In this document: one piece after another, positions 41,815 through 50,287 of the stretch | Layout: every line of letters starts with the position of its first letter | How positions within the stretch are numbered: position 1 is the stretch's first letter | Assembly (NCBI RefSeq): GCF_001721645.1 | Contig: NZ_CP017141.1 | Span: 5,642,001 to 5,706,000 of the forward strand | Direction of reading: 5' to 3' | Length of the DNA stretch: 64,000 bases | Source of the DNA: Pedobacter steynii | GTDB taxonomy: Bacteria > Bacteroidota > Bacteroidia > Sphingobacteriales > Sphingobacteriaceae | The notes under the pieces: model-generated | What the model was told of the DNA's origin: nothing | The model's input: the letters and a program-made list of their open reading frames with translations, nothing else | Database searches by the model: none | Program-made: the position numbers and the translations under genes

Positions 41815-41844
41815 GCATCTTTTACCAGCTTTTTTGTGGGCAGG
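41792..41844 (+). terminator. Long hairpin overlapping the end of the PorP/SprF gene
   Basis: The arms are 41792-41814 and 41822-41844, 23 bases each with a single mismatch and a 7-base loop. The left arm contains the last seven codons and the stop. The downstream flank is only weakly T-rich, so the long A7/T6 helix itself may do the work. Confidence 0.65.
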
Positions 41845-41877
41845 ATTATAGAAGGATATTTGAATATCCCCGTTTAT

Positions 41878-43080
41878 TTAAACATTATACTTTGGATCCC
41901 ACTTCTCTATAGATTCTCCATATAGCGCTTTGTTGGCCAGGTGAACACATATGGCAGTGGTAGCTCCGGTAATCACGTTTGAATCCGGCTGGCTTTTTTC
42001 TACAATAGATTTATGAAAATCCTTTAACGAATAATAAGTACCATCTTTGGCAGGCGAGTCTGTTTTTATCGGAATTCCACCGTCTTTATCCCAAACAATT
42101 TTCGTAGCTCCCGTTACCCCATCAACGGTTTCCAATTCCTTTTTACTGGACTTTTCCGGATAAAATATAGCTTCATTTACCAATAAAGAGATGGTTCCTT
42201 TTGTCCCTTTCAATTTAAATAAATAGCTATCGCGCTCATTGGCTAAAGTAGTGCCAAAATTCCCGATCATTCCTTCCTTCTCATAGCGGAACATCACCTG
42301 GACATTGTCGTAAGTCTCCCTGCCATCTTTATAAAAATCAATCCCCCCGGTAGCAAAGATTTCCTGTGGGCGGGTATCAAATGCCCAATTGATAAAATCC
42401 ATCTGGTGGGACAAAAGTTCTGCCATCAGTCCACCTGAATATTCTTTATACATACGCCAGTTGATCTTCCTTTCCAAAGATGGATCCGGAACATTCCTAC
42501 GCCAGTTGTTGTTCCTGTCCCAACGACTCTCGACCTGGGTTACTTTCCCCAGATAACCCTTATCTATCATTTCCTTTACCTTATAATAAATAGGAGCATA
42601 GCGGTATTGATGACCTACCTGTAAGATCTGATCAGGATGTGCTTTAACAATTTTCACCAGGTCTAAAGCCTCGGTAATGTTGTAAGTCATTGTTTTTTCA
42701 AGATAAACATGCTTACCTGCCTTTAGCGCATCAACGGCAATAGGGAAATGCATGTTCAAAGGAGTGGAGATGAATACCGCCCCAATTGTCCGATCATCCA
42801 GCAAGGTCTTGTAATCTTTATATTGTTTTACTCCTGGCTGTTGTTTTAATGTCTCTTTGAGTCTAAAATCCAGTACATCACATATCGCAACCACTTCAAA
42901 TTCTTCCTGAAGCTGTCGGGCAATATGAAGAAGACCTTTTCCCCGGTCTCCACAGCCAATTACGGCTATTTTGATTTTTCCTGCCGGATCCAAGATGTCT
43001 ACTTTTCCAAATATATCTTTAGGCAGCAATAATCCACCGGCCAGAATCCCTGTATTTTGTATGAATTTTCTTCTGAACAT
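41878..43080 (-). CDS. Gfo/Idh/MocA-family oxidoreductase, exported
   Basis: 400 residues. The N-terminus (FRRKFIQNTGILAGGLLLP) is a twin-arginine-like leader, so the folded enzyme with its cofactor is probably sent to the periplasm. The NAD(P)-binding motif is IAVIGCGDRGKGLL near 38-51. The usual EKP of the family reads EKTMTYN near 129-135, with Thr in place of Pro. It likely oxidises or reduces a sugar hydroxyl. It is the last gene of a sugar-oxidation unit and starts two bases after the preceding related gene. Confidence 0.87.
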   Translation of the reverse strand: MFRRKFIQNTGILAGGLLLPKDIFGKVDILDPAGKIKIAVIGCGDRGKGLLHIARQLQEEFEVVAICDVLDFRLKETLKQQPGVKQYKDYKTLLDDRTIGAVFISTPLNMHFPIAVDALKAGKHVYLEKTMTYNITEALDLVKIVKAHPDQILQVGHQYRYAPIYYKVKEMIDKGYLGKVTQVESRWDRNNNWRRNVPDPSLERKINWRMYKEYSGGLMAELLSHQMDFINWAFDTRPQEIFATGGIDFYKDGRETYDNVQVMFRYEKEGMIGNFGTTLANERDSYLFKLKGTKGTISLLVNEAIFYPEKSSKKELETVDGVTGATKIVWDKDGGIPIKTDSPAKDGTYYSLKDFHKSIVEKSQPDSNVITGATTAICVHLANKALYGESIEKWDPKYNV

Positions 43081-43082
43081 GT

Positions 43083-44441
43083 TTAATATTTAAAGACTTT
43101 ACCATCCACCATCACTTCCTGCTTTGCTGCATCGAATGTCGCCTTTTTTCCTGTTCTTACCGCAGCATTGGTCATGATATTTGCGATAGAATGGTAATAA
43201 CCGGCTTCTACCGGCGCGTTGGTCTGTTGCCGGCTACGGATACACTCCATCCAGTTTCTCATATGCGCGGAAGTCAGTTTATCACCACCTGTATTTGCTG
43301 AGGCAACCACTTTCTCCATCATGTCTGTCAGTTTTATTTCCGGAAGCAGGTTAGGCTGCATCTTCATTGCGCTTGCCGCATTGGCTTTTAATCCCCCCTG
43401 AGGAGAAACCATATTGGTATTTAGGTTTAGCTCTCCACCATTGGCATAATATATTTCTGCCGGATTTTCATCGCCGTTGTGCATTCTGGACGTGAATACT
43501 ACCTGAAATCCATTCTGAGGATCGTTTTCTTTCCCATAGTCGAATACGGCGGTGGTGGTATCCCAGTTCCGGCGACCATCTTTCCATTGATATATTCCAC
43601 CATTGGCCACTACACTTCTTGGATGCTGAAGTCCCGTAAACCAATGCACTGTATCGATCTGGTGCGACATCCATTGTCCCGGCATTCCCGACGAATATGG
43701 CCAGAAAAGACGATACTCCAGATATTTTCTTGGGTCCCATTCCTCAAAAGGGCGGTTAATCAGGAAGCGCTTCCAATCTGTATCTTCCTGTTTCAATTTT
43801 GCCACCAGGTCAGGCCTGCGCCAACGGCCCGGCTGGTTCACGTTCCAGCTGAGCTCCACCATAGTGATGTCTCCGAATTTGCCATCCTGAATAAATTTGG
43901 ACGCGGCTTTATAATTTCCACCGCTTCTTCTTTGGGAACCAATCTGCACAATTTGTTTAGATGCTTTCACTGCTTTCAACGCAGCCCTTGCATCTTCCAT
44001 TGTTTCCGCAAAGGGTTTCTCGCAATAGACATCACAATTGGCTTTTATCGCTTCGATGGTATGTACCGCATGCTGGAAATCAGCAGTGCTGACAATCACA
44101 GCATCAATATCTTTCAGGCTATACAATTCCTCATTGTTGCGACAAGCCGTGATGTCATGTCCGAATTTTGTTTTGAGCAGGTCTACACCAAGGCCCCGGC
44201 GGTAATTCCAGAGGTCAGATACCGCCACCATATCAAAATTCAACTCCTTGTGATGGTTTAAAAAAGAGGGCAGGAGTGAACCTGCAAAACGGTCAGAAAA
44301 CCCGACTACACCAACCCTTACACGGTCGTTGGCTCCTATAATATTTCCATAGCTTTTTGCACTTAAACCCATTGTTCCCATATAGGTACCAGCAGCTGCA
44401 ATAGCCGATTGTTTAATAAATTTTCTTCTTGAAGATAACAT
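43083..44441 (-). CDS. Gfo/Idh/MocA-family oxidoreductase, exported
   Basis: 452 residues. The leader is SSRRKFIKQSAIAAAGTYMG, a good twin-arginine motif. The Rossmann motif is VGVVGFSDRFAGSLL near 44-58, where Gly-x-Ser replaces the last Gly of the usual pattern. CEKPFAET near 139-146 gives the family Lys. The C-terminal domain has WSSGMPGQWMSHQID-like segments for sugar binding. Together with the neighbouring homologue and DUF1080 it may form the 3-keto-sugar oxidising and reducing pair known for such clusters. Confidence 0.88.
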   Translation of the reverse strand: MLSSRRKFIKQSAIAAAGTYMGTMGLSAKSYGNIIGANDRVRVGVVGFSDRFAGSLLPSFLNHHKELNFDMVAVSDLWNYRRGLGVDLLKTKFGHDITACRNNEELYSLKDIDAVIVSTADFQHAVHTIEAIKANCDVYCEKPFAETMEDARAALKAVKASKQIVQIGSQRRSGGNYKAASKFIQDGKFGDITMVELSWNVNQPGRWRRPDLVAKLKQEDTDWKRFLINRPFEEWDPRKYLEYRLFWPYSSGMPGQWMSHQIDTVHWFTGLQHPRSVVANGGIYQWKDGRRNWDTTTAVFDYGKENDPQNGFQVVFTSRMHNGDENPAEIYYANGGELNLNTNMVSPQGGLKANAASAMKMQPNLLPEIKLTDMMEKVVASANTGGDKLTSAHMRNWMECIRSRQQTNAPVEAGYYHSIANIMTNAAVRTGKKATFDAAKQEVMVDGKVFKY

Positions 44442-44453
44442 AATATGGGGGAT

Positions 44454-45815
44454 TTAAAGTTGTTTCAATTTAATGCTTCTGAAAGATACCTGATCTCCAT
44501 GATCCTGGATCAGGATATGGCCTTTCGGCGCCATTCCAAAATCCTTCCAGTTCTTATATTTACTATCTGCTACCAGGGCAAGAAATTCTGCGGAACCTCT
44601 GGTATATTCCAGAATTTTATAGCCATTCAGCCAATACTCAATCTTATTATCCGGATATACCCTGATCAAGCCTCTGTTCCATTCGCCGATCTTTTTTTGT
44701 GCATTAGGGATCTTCTTGCTCGTCATCAGGTCATACAAAGAACCCAGTGTACGGTTACCATCTTTTCCAAGCTTCGCATCGGGATGTCTGGCATCGTCCA
44801 GAATCTGATATTCCGGTCCGATTGCTGAGCCTTTATTTCCTTCGGTCAAGGTTACAAAATATTTGATCCCACTATTTGCACCTTCCGTAAGTTTGAAATC
44901 AAATTTTAGTTCAAAAGCTGAGTATTGTTTTTCTGTCACAATATCTCCACCGTTGGTAGATTCGCCACCATTCGATTTTTGCACACTCAATTCACCATCT
45001 TTTATTAGCCAGCCGCTTTCAGGGAAAGCCGGTTTATAAGCTCCTTTCCATCCTTTACTGGATTTACCATCCCATAGCAAAGCATATCCTTCTGCTTTTT
45101 CCTGTGAAGAGAGGTTGTTTGGAACCAGGTTCACTACAAATATCCCGTCATTTTTTGAAGGTTTCAGGTTTTCAGTCTGAATGCGGATATTTCTCCAGCG
45201 GATCTGTTTACCGGGCTGGTCATTTTTACCGATGCTATGAACCTGCAGCGCGATAAATCCGGAAGGAGTAAGGGCATCCACCACATTTGCTGTTGGAATG
45301 CCATTCACCCAGGTACGTATAGAATTACCGATGCATTCTACCCGGTACTTATTCCATTGATTATTTTTAAAAGCTGTTTTTCCTGTAGGATTGATGTCCA
45401 GCGGATACAACCATCCTCTTCTTGATTCATCATAAATTCCTCCGCTAAACTGGCGGTCTGAGGGATCGATCTCTACCTGATAACCATGTACCCTTCCATT
45501 GGAATAATCCGCTTTGCTTTCACTGCGGATCTGAACTCCAGAATTCATGGATGGGTCGACCCATAGCTCCAGTTCCAGGATAAAGTCTCCATAATTCTTC
45601 TCTGTGGTCAGAAAGGAGTTGGGTTGATCGGATACCGTGGTACCTACAATCTCTCCATTAACCGCTTCATATTTTGCCTGTCCGTTTAGTTGTTTCCATC
45701 CGGTCAGGTCTTTTCCGTTAAACAGATTTTGCCATTTTTGTTTCTGGGCTTGTGTAGAAAGGGGGACTGTCCCCAGTAATAGAGCCGCTAGAATTAATAA
45801 CTGTTTTCTTTTCAT
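44454..45815 (-). CDS. Two-domain DUF1080 (3-keto-disaccharide hydrolase) protein
   Basis: 453 residues from the ATG at 45815, which opens a normal signal peptide (KRKQLLILAALLLGTVPLS); an earlier Met at 45839 would add eight polar residues. Two copies of the DUF1080 jelly roll follow: about 25-210 (WQNLFNGKDLTGWKQLNG start) and about 240-453 (YALLWDGKSSKGWKGAY start). DUF1080 proteins of this kind are now known as 3-keto-glycoside hydrolases. Duplicated domains in one chain are common in Bacteroidota. It lies between DUF6807 and the oxidoreductases. Confidence 0.87.
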   Translation of the reverse strand: MKRKQLLILAALLLGTVPLSTQAQKQKWQNLFNGKDLTGWKQLNGQAKYEAVNGEIVGTTVSDQPNSFLTTEKNYGDFILELELWVDPSMNSGVQIRSESKADYSNGRVHGYQVEIDPSDRQFSGGIYDESRRGWLYPLDINPTGKTAFKNNQWNKYRVECIGNSIRTWVNGIPTANVVDALTPSGFIALQVHSIGKNDQPGKQIRWRNIRIQTENLKPSKNDGIFVVNLVPNNLSSQEKAEGYALLWDGKSSKGWKGAYKPAFPESGWLIKDGELSVQKSNGGESTNGGDIVTEKQYSAFELKFDFKLTEGANSGIKYFVTLTEGNKGSAIGPEYQILDDARHPDAKLGKDGNRTLGSLYDLMTSKKIPNAQKKIGEWNRGLIRVYPDNKIEYWLNGYKILEYTRGSAEFLALVADSKYKNWKDFGMAPKGHILIQDHGDQVSFRSIKLKQL

Positions 45816-45854
45816 TGTGTGTTTTTGGTTTGATGCCATGTATTATGGTGGTTC

Positions 45855-46871
45855 TTATTTTATTTTACTGAATTTCAATGCTTCCTGCTTTAATTCTGCT
45901 GCAGTTGGTTTTGCTGAAGAAGTAATGAGCACCCGGTATTTAAAGGTGACAGAAGAGCCGGGCAGAAGTTTTAGGTTCAGCTGCTCTTTTCCTTTACTGA
46001 ATATTTCCTGTCCAAGGGGATTTGCGGCAAACAGGCCATAATCACGGGCATGCCAATAGGTTGGATATCCCGGATTTTCAGGATGGTCAATTATTGTCAC
46101 GGCAATTTCCTGTCCGTCTTTTACACCTGAGAGCATGCACCAGTCAGCCCTTGTTCCCCAGGCGTCATTTCCTTTTTTTCCGGCGCTGGTCAGGTAATCT
46201 CCATTTGCTCCGTTTGAGGATGCAGAGACTTTCGTCAGGTTTCCCTGACTATCGCTGAACTCAGCAACCTGATCCGAAGGAAGCTCCAGCTCTTTCGTTA
46301 CCCGAAGTCCGAGCATTCCATCTTTTACATCTTTAAAGAGAACAGTATCTTTTGCCGTCAGCGTGGTGATGCGGTCAACGGTACGGCTATCTTTCGTCCC
46401 GGAGAATATCAGGGTCGTCTGTTCTTTTAACAGTACATGTTGGTCCTGCCTTTCCCAGTTGGCGGTATAAACGATTTTGCCTTCTTTTACCTGGGTGATT
46501 TTAACAGACCTGATCCATCCGTATTTATTTTTTTTCTCCGCCGGAATATTATAGGAATTGTTCCAGAAGTCGAGTCCGTTAACGCTTTCATAATTCAGCC
46601 ATAAACCTACATGATGGGGATGATCTGTTCTTTCCTGATCACGGGTCTTTAATGGGAAACCACGGGTAATGGTCAGCCCGCTTGCTGTATTTAAAGGATA
46701 TAATATTGGTTTTTCGATATTATCGGAGTAAAGAAAACTACTGAAATATTTTCCATCTATGTTAACGTCTATTTTCTTTGCGTCTTTATGCCGGAGAAAT
46801 GTGACTTTTCCAGTCTGCGCATTAAGCCGCATACTCAGGCCGAGAAGGGCCAGGATCAGATATTTGTTCAT
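45855..46871 (-). CDS. DUF6807 (PmoA-like) secreted protein
   Basis: 338 residues from the ATG at 46871 (MNKYLILALLGLSMRLNAQ is a clean signal peptide; a longer frame from 46898 would bury it). Recognised features are GFPLKTRDQERTDHPHHVGLW near 78-98 and WHARDYGLFAANPLG near 280-294, the hallmarks of DUF6807/PmoA. Its function is unproven; it occurs with Gfo/Idh/MocA and DUF1080 genes, which suggests sugar metabolism in the periplasm. It is the first gene of the unit. Confidence 0.85.
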   Translation of the reverse strand: MNKYLILALLGLSMRLNAQTGKVTFLRHKDAKKIDVNIDGKYFSSFLYSDNIEKPILYPLNTASGLTITRGFPLKTRDQERTDHPHHVGLWLNYESVNGLDFWNNSYNIPAEKKNKYGWIRSVKITQVKEGKIVYTANWERQDQHVLLKEQTTLIFSGTKDSRTVDRITTLTAKDTVLFKDVKDGMLGLRVTKELELPSDQVAEFSDSQGNLTKVSASSNGANGDYLTSAGKKGNDAWGTRADWCMLSGVKDGQEIAVTIIDHPENPGYPTYWHARDYGLFAANPLGQEIFSKGKEQLNLKLLPGSSVTFKYRVLITSSAKPTAAELKQEALKFSKIK

Positions 46872-46932
46872 ATTCGGTGAGGTATATAAATCCATCAAGC
46901 CCGGATAACCGGACTGGTGTTTTAAGCTAATA

Positions 46933-46955
46933 TACTTTACTTAGCGTATAAAGTA
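46933..46955. promoter_or_regulatory. Inverted repeat upstream of the sugar-oxidation unit
   Basis: TACTTTA at 46933-46939 and TAAAGTA at 46949-46955 with a 9-base spacer, 62 bases upstream of the DUF6807 start. It could be an operator; no regulator gene is adjacent. Confidence 0.3.
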
Positions 46956-47056
46956 CACCAAAACAGCCTTAATCACACTAAAAAATTACGAAAACGATGG
47001 AGTAAAAGCCCGTATTTCCTGAATTACTCTTATCATTGTGTATAGCAATCTGCAAA

Positions 47057-48085
47057 ATGAACAGAAAACATTTTCTTTCTTTTATGGCCATGATGGGGCT
47101 CACCTTACCTGCGTTAAAATCTTTTGGAAACTTAAGCGGAGCGGAGCCGGAATCTGGCTTAAAGATTCCCGACTACTTAAAAGCGGGGGATACGATTGGG
47201 ATCACCTGTCCGGCAGGTTTTATCACGATGGCAGAAATACTGCCTTCCATCCAGCTGATGGAAAGCTGGGGCTTTAAGGTTAAAGTAGGAAAAACTGTAG
47301 ACCGCAGGGATTTCACTTTCGGCGGATCTGATCAAGAGCGGCTGCTTGACCTGCAAAACATGCTTGATGATCCGGAATTAAAAGCGATTATGTGTGCCAG
47401 AGGTGGCTATGGCGCAGTACGTATTATTGATCAGTTGAACTTTGATCGTTTTATAGCCAGTCCTAAATGGGTGATTGGTTTCAGTGATGTGACCGTATTG
47501 CATTGTCACCTGAGCCGTAAATATGGAATTGCTTCCATTCATTCCAAAATGTGCAACAGCTTTCCTGCAGACTGGACACTTGCAGATCCCGTTCAGATAG
47601 AAACCATTCTCTCTATACGCCAGGCGCTAAGCGGGGAGCAGCTGAGGTATAGTGCCCCACCACTAAGTTATAACAGGGCAGGTAAAGTTGAAGGAATACT
47701 TATCGGGGGGAACCTCAGCATCATTGAAACCCTGGCAGGAAGTAAATCAGACTTAAAGACTGAAGGTAAGATCTTATTTCTGGAAGATACAGGAGAATAC
47801 CTGTATCGCATCGACCGCATGTTCTGGAACCTCAAAAGAACCGGGAAGCTGGATCAGCTGCAAGGACTGATTATCGGTGGTTTTAAGGTGAAACCCGACG
47901 ATCCAGGCGAAGAATTCGGAAAAACGGTATACGAAATTGTTCAGGAAAAGGTCAGGGAATACAATTACCCGGTCTGTTTTGATTTTCCCGTTGGCCATCA
48001 AAGAAATAATTTCGCCTTAAAATGTGGAGTCAGACATACTTTTGAAGTCAATAGTAGCGGAAGCAGTCTAACTTCACTTTACTAA
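47057..48085 (+). CDS. LD-carboxypeptidase (peptidase S66 family)
   Basis: 342 residues from the ATG at 47057; a TTG at 47036 would add seven residues without benefit. A signal-like N-terminus with a hydrophobic core comes first. Family signatures: GDTIGITCPAGF near 44-55, CARGGYGAVRIID near 113-125, GFSDVTVLH with the nucleophile Ser143, GGNLSIIETLAG with the catalytic Glu (near 225-236) and PVGHQRNNFAL with the catalytic His (near 306). It trims L-D bonds in muropeptides during wall recycling. It overlaps the end of the convergent small gene by four bases. Confidence 0.9.
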   Translation: MNRKHFLSFMAMMGLTLPALKSFGNLSGAEPESGLKIPDYLKAGDTIGITCPAGFITMAEILPSIQLMESWGFKVKVGKTVDRRDFTFGGSDQERLLDLQNMLDDPELKAIMCARGGYGAVRIIDQLNFDRFIASPKWVIGFSDVTVLHCHLSRKYGIASIHSKMCNSFPADWTLADPVQIETILSIRQALSGEQLRYSAPPLSYNRAGKVEGILIGGNLSIIETLAGSKSDLKTEGKILFLEDTGEYLYRIDRMFWNLKRTGKLDQLQGLIIGGFKVKPDDPGEEFGKTVYEIVQEKVREYNYPVCFDFPVGHQRNNFALKCGVRHTFEVNSSGSSLTSLY

Positions 48086-48321
48086 CTCTTCTTTTTTCCA
48101 CTGAACCAGGATTTCACTTTATGAAATAGGGAAGCTACTTTTTCCTTAGGTTTTTTCGTATACTTATTAATCAGATAACCCGGGCTATACTGATGGATAT
48201 AGGTTTTAACGCCCTCTTTGATCGACTGCTCATGAAGATTCCCCTCATTTTGAAGCTCCTGTTGTTTATTTTTAAGGTCCTTTAAATTGTGGATCCCTTT
48301 GTAATCGTAAATTTTTCCCAT
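48082..48321 (-). CDS. Small basic hypothetical protein
   Basis: 79 residues, 25 percent or so Lys plus Arg, no membrane helix. The sequence begins MGKIYDYKGIHNLKDLKNKQ, and the C-terminal half (HKVKSWFSGKKKS) is basic enough to bind nucleic acid or membrane surface. No family recognised. It starts nine bases after the YtxH gene, so the two are cotranscribed. Confidence 0.6.
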   Translation of the reverse strand: MGKIYDYKGIHNLKDLKNKQQELQNEGNLHEQSIKEGVKTYIHQYSPGYLINKYTKKPKEKVASLFHKVKSWFSGKKKS

Positions 48322-48330
48322 TTATCCTGT

Positions 48331-48591
48331 CTATACGTGCTCCACATGATCGTTATAATCATCCCTGTCAAAGCTGGTGCCGATTGCATTGCTCAGGCGA
48401 TCTTTAATATTTCCTAAATGATTAATTTTATTTTCAGCACCATCCTGAAGGCCATGGCCCAGATCTTTTAAAGAAAGACTGAGTTCATCCCGGGTATCCG
48501 TTCCCTTTTCCGGTGCAAGCAATAAACCTAATGCAGCACCTGCTGCCAACCCTGCAAATACACCCAATAGTATTCTTGTATTTTCGTTCAT
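48331..48591 (-). CDS. YtxH-domain protein
   Basis: 86 residues. One helix rich in Gly and Ala (ILLGVFAGLAAGAALGLLLAP, about 6-26) is followed by EKGTDTRDELS and a charged helix, the standard YtxH layout. YtxH proteins are linked to general stress in other bacteria. It precedes a small basic gene in one unit. Confidence 0.85.
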   Translation of the reverse strand: MNENTRILLGVFAGLAAGAALGLLLAPEKGTDTRDELSLSLKDLGHGLQDGAENKINHLGNIKDRLSNAIGTSFDRDDYNDHVEHV

Positions 48592-48692
48592 AAAAATTTT
48601 ATTGTTCTATCCGTTCATTATAAACTGATACAACACCGGATTTGTTTTTAGAATTCCTAACTTTAGACAATTATCATAGATATTTATAACCC

Positions 48693-50066
48693 TTGAACAC
48701 TATTCCTTCTATAAAACTGTCTGAGCTGACCGGCCAAATTCAACAGGTAATTGATGGATTTTTCGGTCATAAAACTTTTTGGATTATTGCCGACATTACC
48801 AATTATACTTATAAACCTCAAAGCAATTACCATTACTTTGATTTGGTGGAGAAGGATAAGTCGGCCGCAAAAATACTGGCCAAAGTAGCCGGAAGGGCCT
48901 GGGGCAATGCCTCAATTAATATTTCCAATTTCGAAAAAGCAACAGGTCAGAAATTTAAAAATGACATCAATGTACTCATTCAGGTATCTGTACAGTATAA
49001 TCCCTCTTTTGGCCTGCAGCTCAATGTGCTGGACATTGATACCAATTTCACATTGGGCCTGTTTGAACAGCAACGAAAAGAAACACTGGAAAAACTGCTT
49101 CGTGAAAACCAGGCTTTTATCAAGAGAGCGGGGGATGGGTACCTGACCAGAAACAGCGGACTGGTGCTGAATCAGGTGATCCAGCGGATTGCCGTAATTT
49201 CTTCGGATACTTCTGCCGGTTTTCAGGACTTTAAGCACACGCTGCAGCACAATCCTTTTGGCTACCAGTTTGATGTCGACGATTATTTTGCGCTGGTTCA
49301 GGGAGATGGAAATGCCAAACAATTCCTGGCCAGGCTCATCGAAGTCTATGAATCACAAAAACCTTATGATGCGCTTGTGATTATCAGAGGGGGAGGTGCA
49401 CAGACGGATTTTCTGATTTTTGACAATTACGAACTCAACCGGGCGATCGCCAAATTTCCGATTCCGATCATCACCGGCATCGGCCATCAGAAAAATGAGA
49501 CCATTGCCGATTTAATGGCACATACCTCAACCAAAACACCTACCAAAGCCGCGGAATTTATCATTGCTCATAACCGGGCTTTTGAAGACAACCTGATTGG
49601 CATACAAAAAATGATTCTGATTAAAAGCTATCAGATGATTAATCACCATAAAGACAGGTTGGTCCGTCTCAATCAGATCACCATTAACACCACCAGAAAC
49701 CTGTTGCATGACCATCATAAAAACATCATAAACTTATCCGGAGTGATGCTGACTAATCCCAGAATCATTATTTCCAATAAACGAAAAGACCTGAGCAATC
49801 TGATGCAAAACCTGCAATCGTACAGTAAAATGTATTTTCTGAACAAGGGTGCTCATATCGCACATTTTCAATCGGTCATGAGGATTATGAGTCCGCAGAA
49901 CATTCTGAATAAAGGATTTGCCATCCTTAAAGTCGACGGAAAAATCACCGGAAATCCGGACCAGATTGAACCAGGTGCAGAATTGACGGTAAGGCTGGCC
50001 AATGTAGAAATAAAAACTATTGTAAAATCTAAATCAGTATACGATGAAAACGAATTTAACTTATGA
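48693..50066 (+). CDS. xseA: Exodeoxyribonuclease VII large subunit
   Basis: 457 residues from a TTG at 48693; no in-frame ATG is found close by. The N-terminal OB fold (about 10-110) has TFWIIADITNYTYKPQSNYHYF. The catalytic core contains RIAVISSDTSAGFQDF, LVIIRGGGAQTD (about 229-240), PIITGIGHQKNETIADLMAHTSTKTPTKAAEF (split here across residues about 256-287), followed by coiled-coil helices. The enzyme degrades single-stranded DNA with XseB. The xseB gene overlaps its end by 23 bases. Confidence 0.92.
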   Translation: MNTIPSIKLSELTGQIQQVIDGFFGHKTFWIIADITNYTYKPQSNYHYFDLVEKDKSAAKILAKVAGRAWGNASINISNFEKATGQKFKNDINVLIQVSVQYNPSFGLQLNVLDIDTNFTLGLFEQQRKETLEKLLRENQAFIKRAGDGYLTRNSGLVLNQVIQRIAVISSDTSAGFQDFKHTLQHNPFGYQFDVDDYFALVQGDGNAKQFLARLIEVYESQKPYDALVIIRGGGAQTDFLIFDNYELNRAIAKFPIPIITGIGHQKNETIADLMAHTSTKTPTKAAEFIIAHNRAFEDNLIGIQKMILIKSYQMINHHKDRLVRLNQITINTTRNLLHDHHKNIINLSGVMLTNPRIIISNKRKDLSNLMQNLQSYSKMYFLNKGAHIAHFQSVMRIMSPQNILNKGFAILKVDGKITGNPDQIEPGAELTVRLANVEIKTIVKSKSVYDENEFNL

Positions 50067-50247
50067 GTTGGCTTACCGGGAACTTGCCGAGATTGCTCAG
50101 GAAATAGAAACTGAATCTGTTTCAGTAGATATCCTGGCCGAAAAGGTAAAGCGGGCATCCGAGCTCATTGAATTCTGTCAGAACAAGTTGCGCGCAACCG
50201 AGACTGAAGTAAATAAAATCATTAAGCAAATGGAGAATCAAAAGTAG
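50044..50247 (+). CDS. xseB: Exodeoxyribonuclease VII small subunit
   Basis: 67 residues forming two helices, starting LTYELAYRELAEIAQEIE and with SELIEFCQNKLRATETEVN near 38-56, the XseB pattern. Several copies bind the XseA coiled coil. It overlaps xseA by 23 bases, as in other genomes where the two are translationally linked. Confidence 0.9.
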   Translation: MKTNLTYELAYRELAEIAQEIETESVSVDILAEKVKRASELIEFCQNKLRATETEVNKIIKQMENQK

Positions 50248-50287
50248 TATCTTAGCCAGATTCGTAAACCATTAAAGCTTAAACAAT

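Noticed and set aside
43479..44261. 260-codon plus-strand frame inside the Gfo/Idh/MocA gene
   Set aside because: It is antisense to a clear oxidoreductase with a complete family match. Its composition is His/Phe/Cys-rich and without domain.
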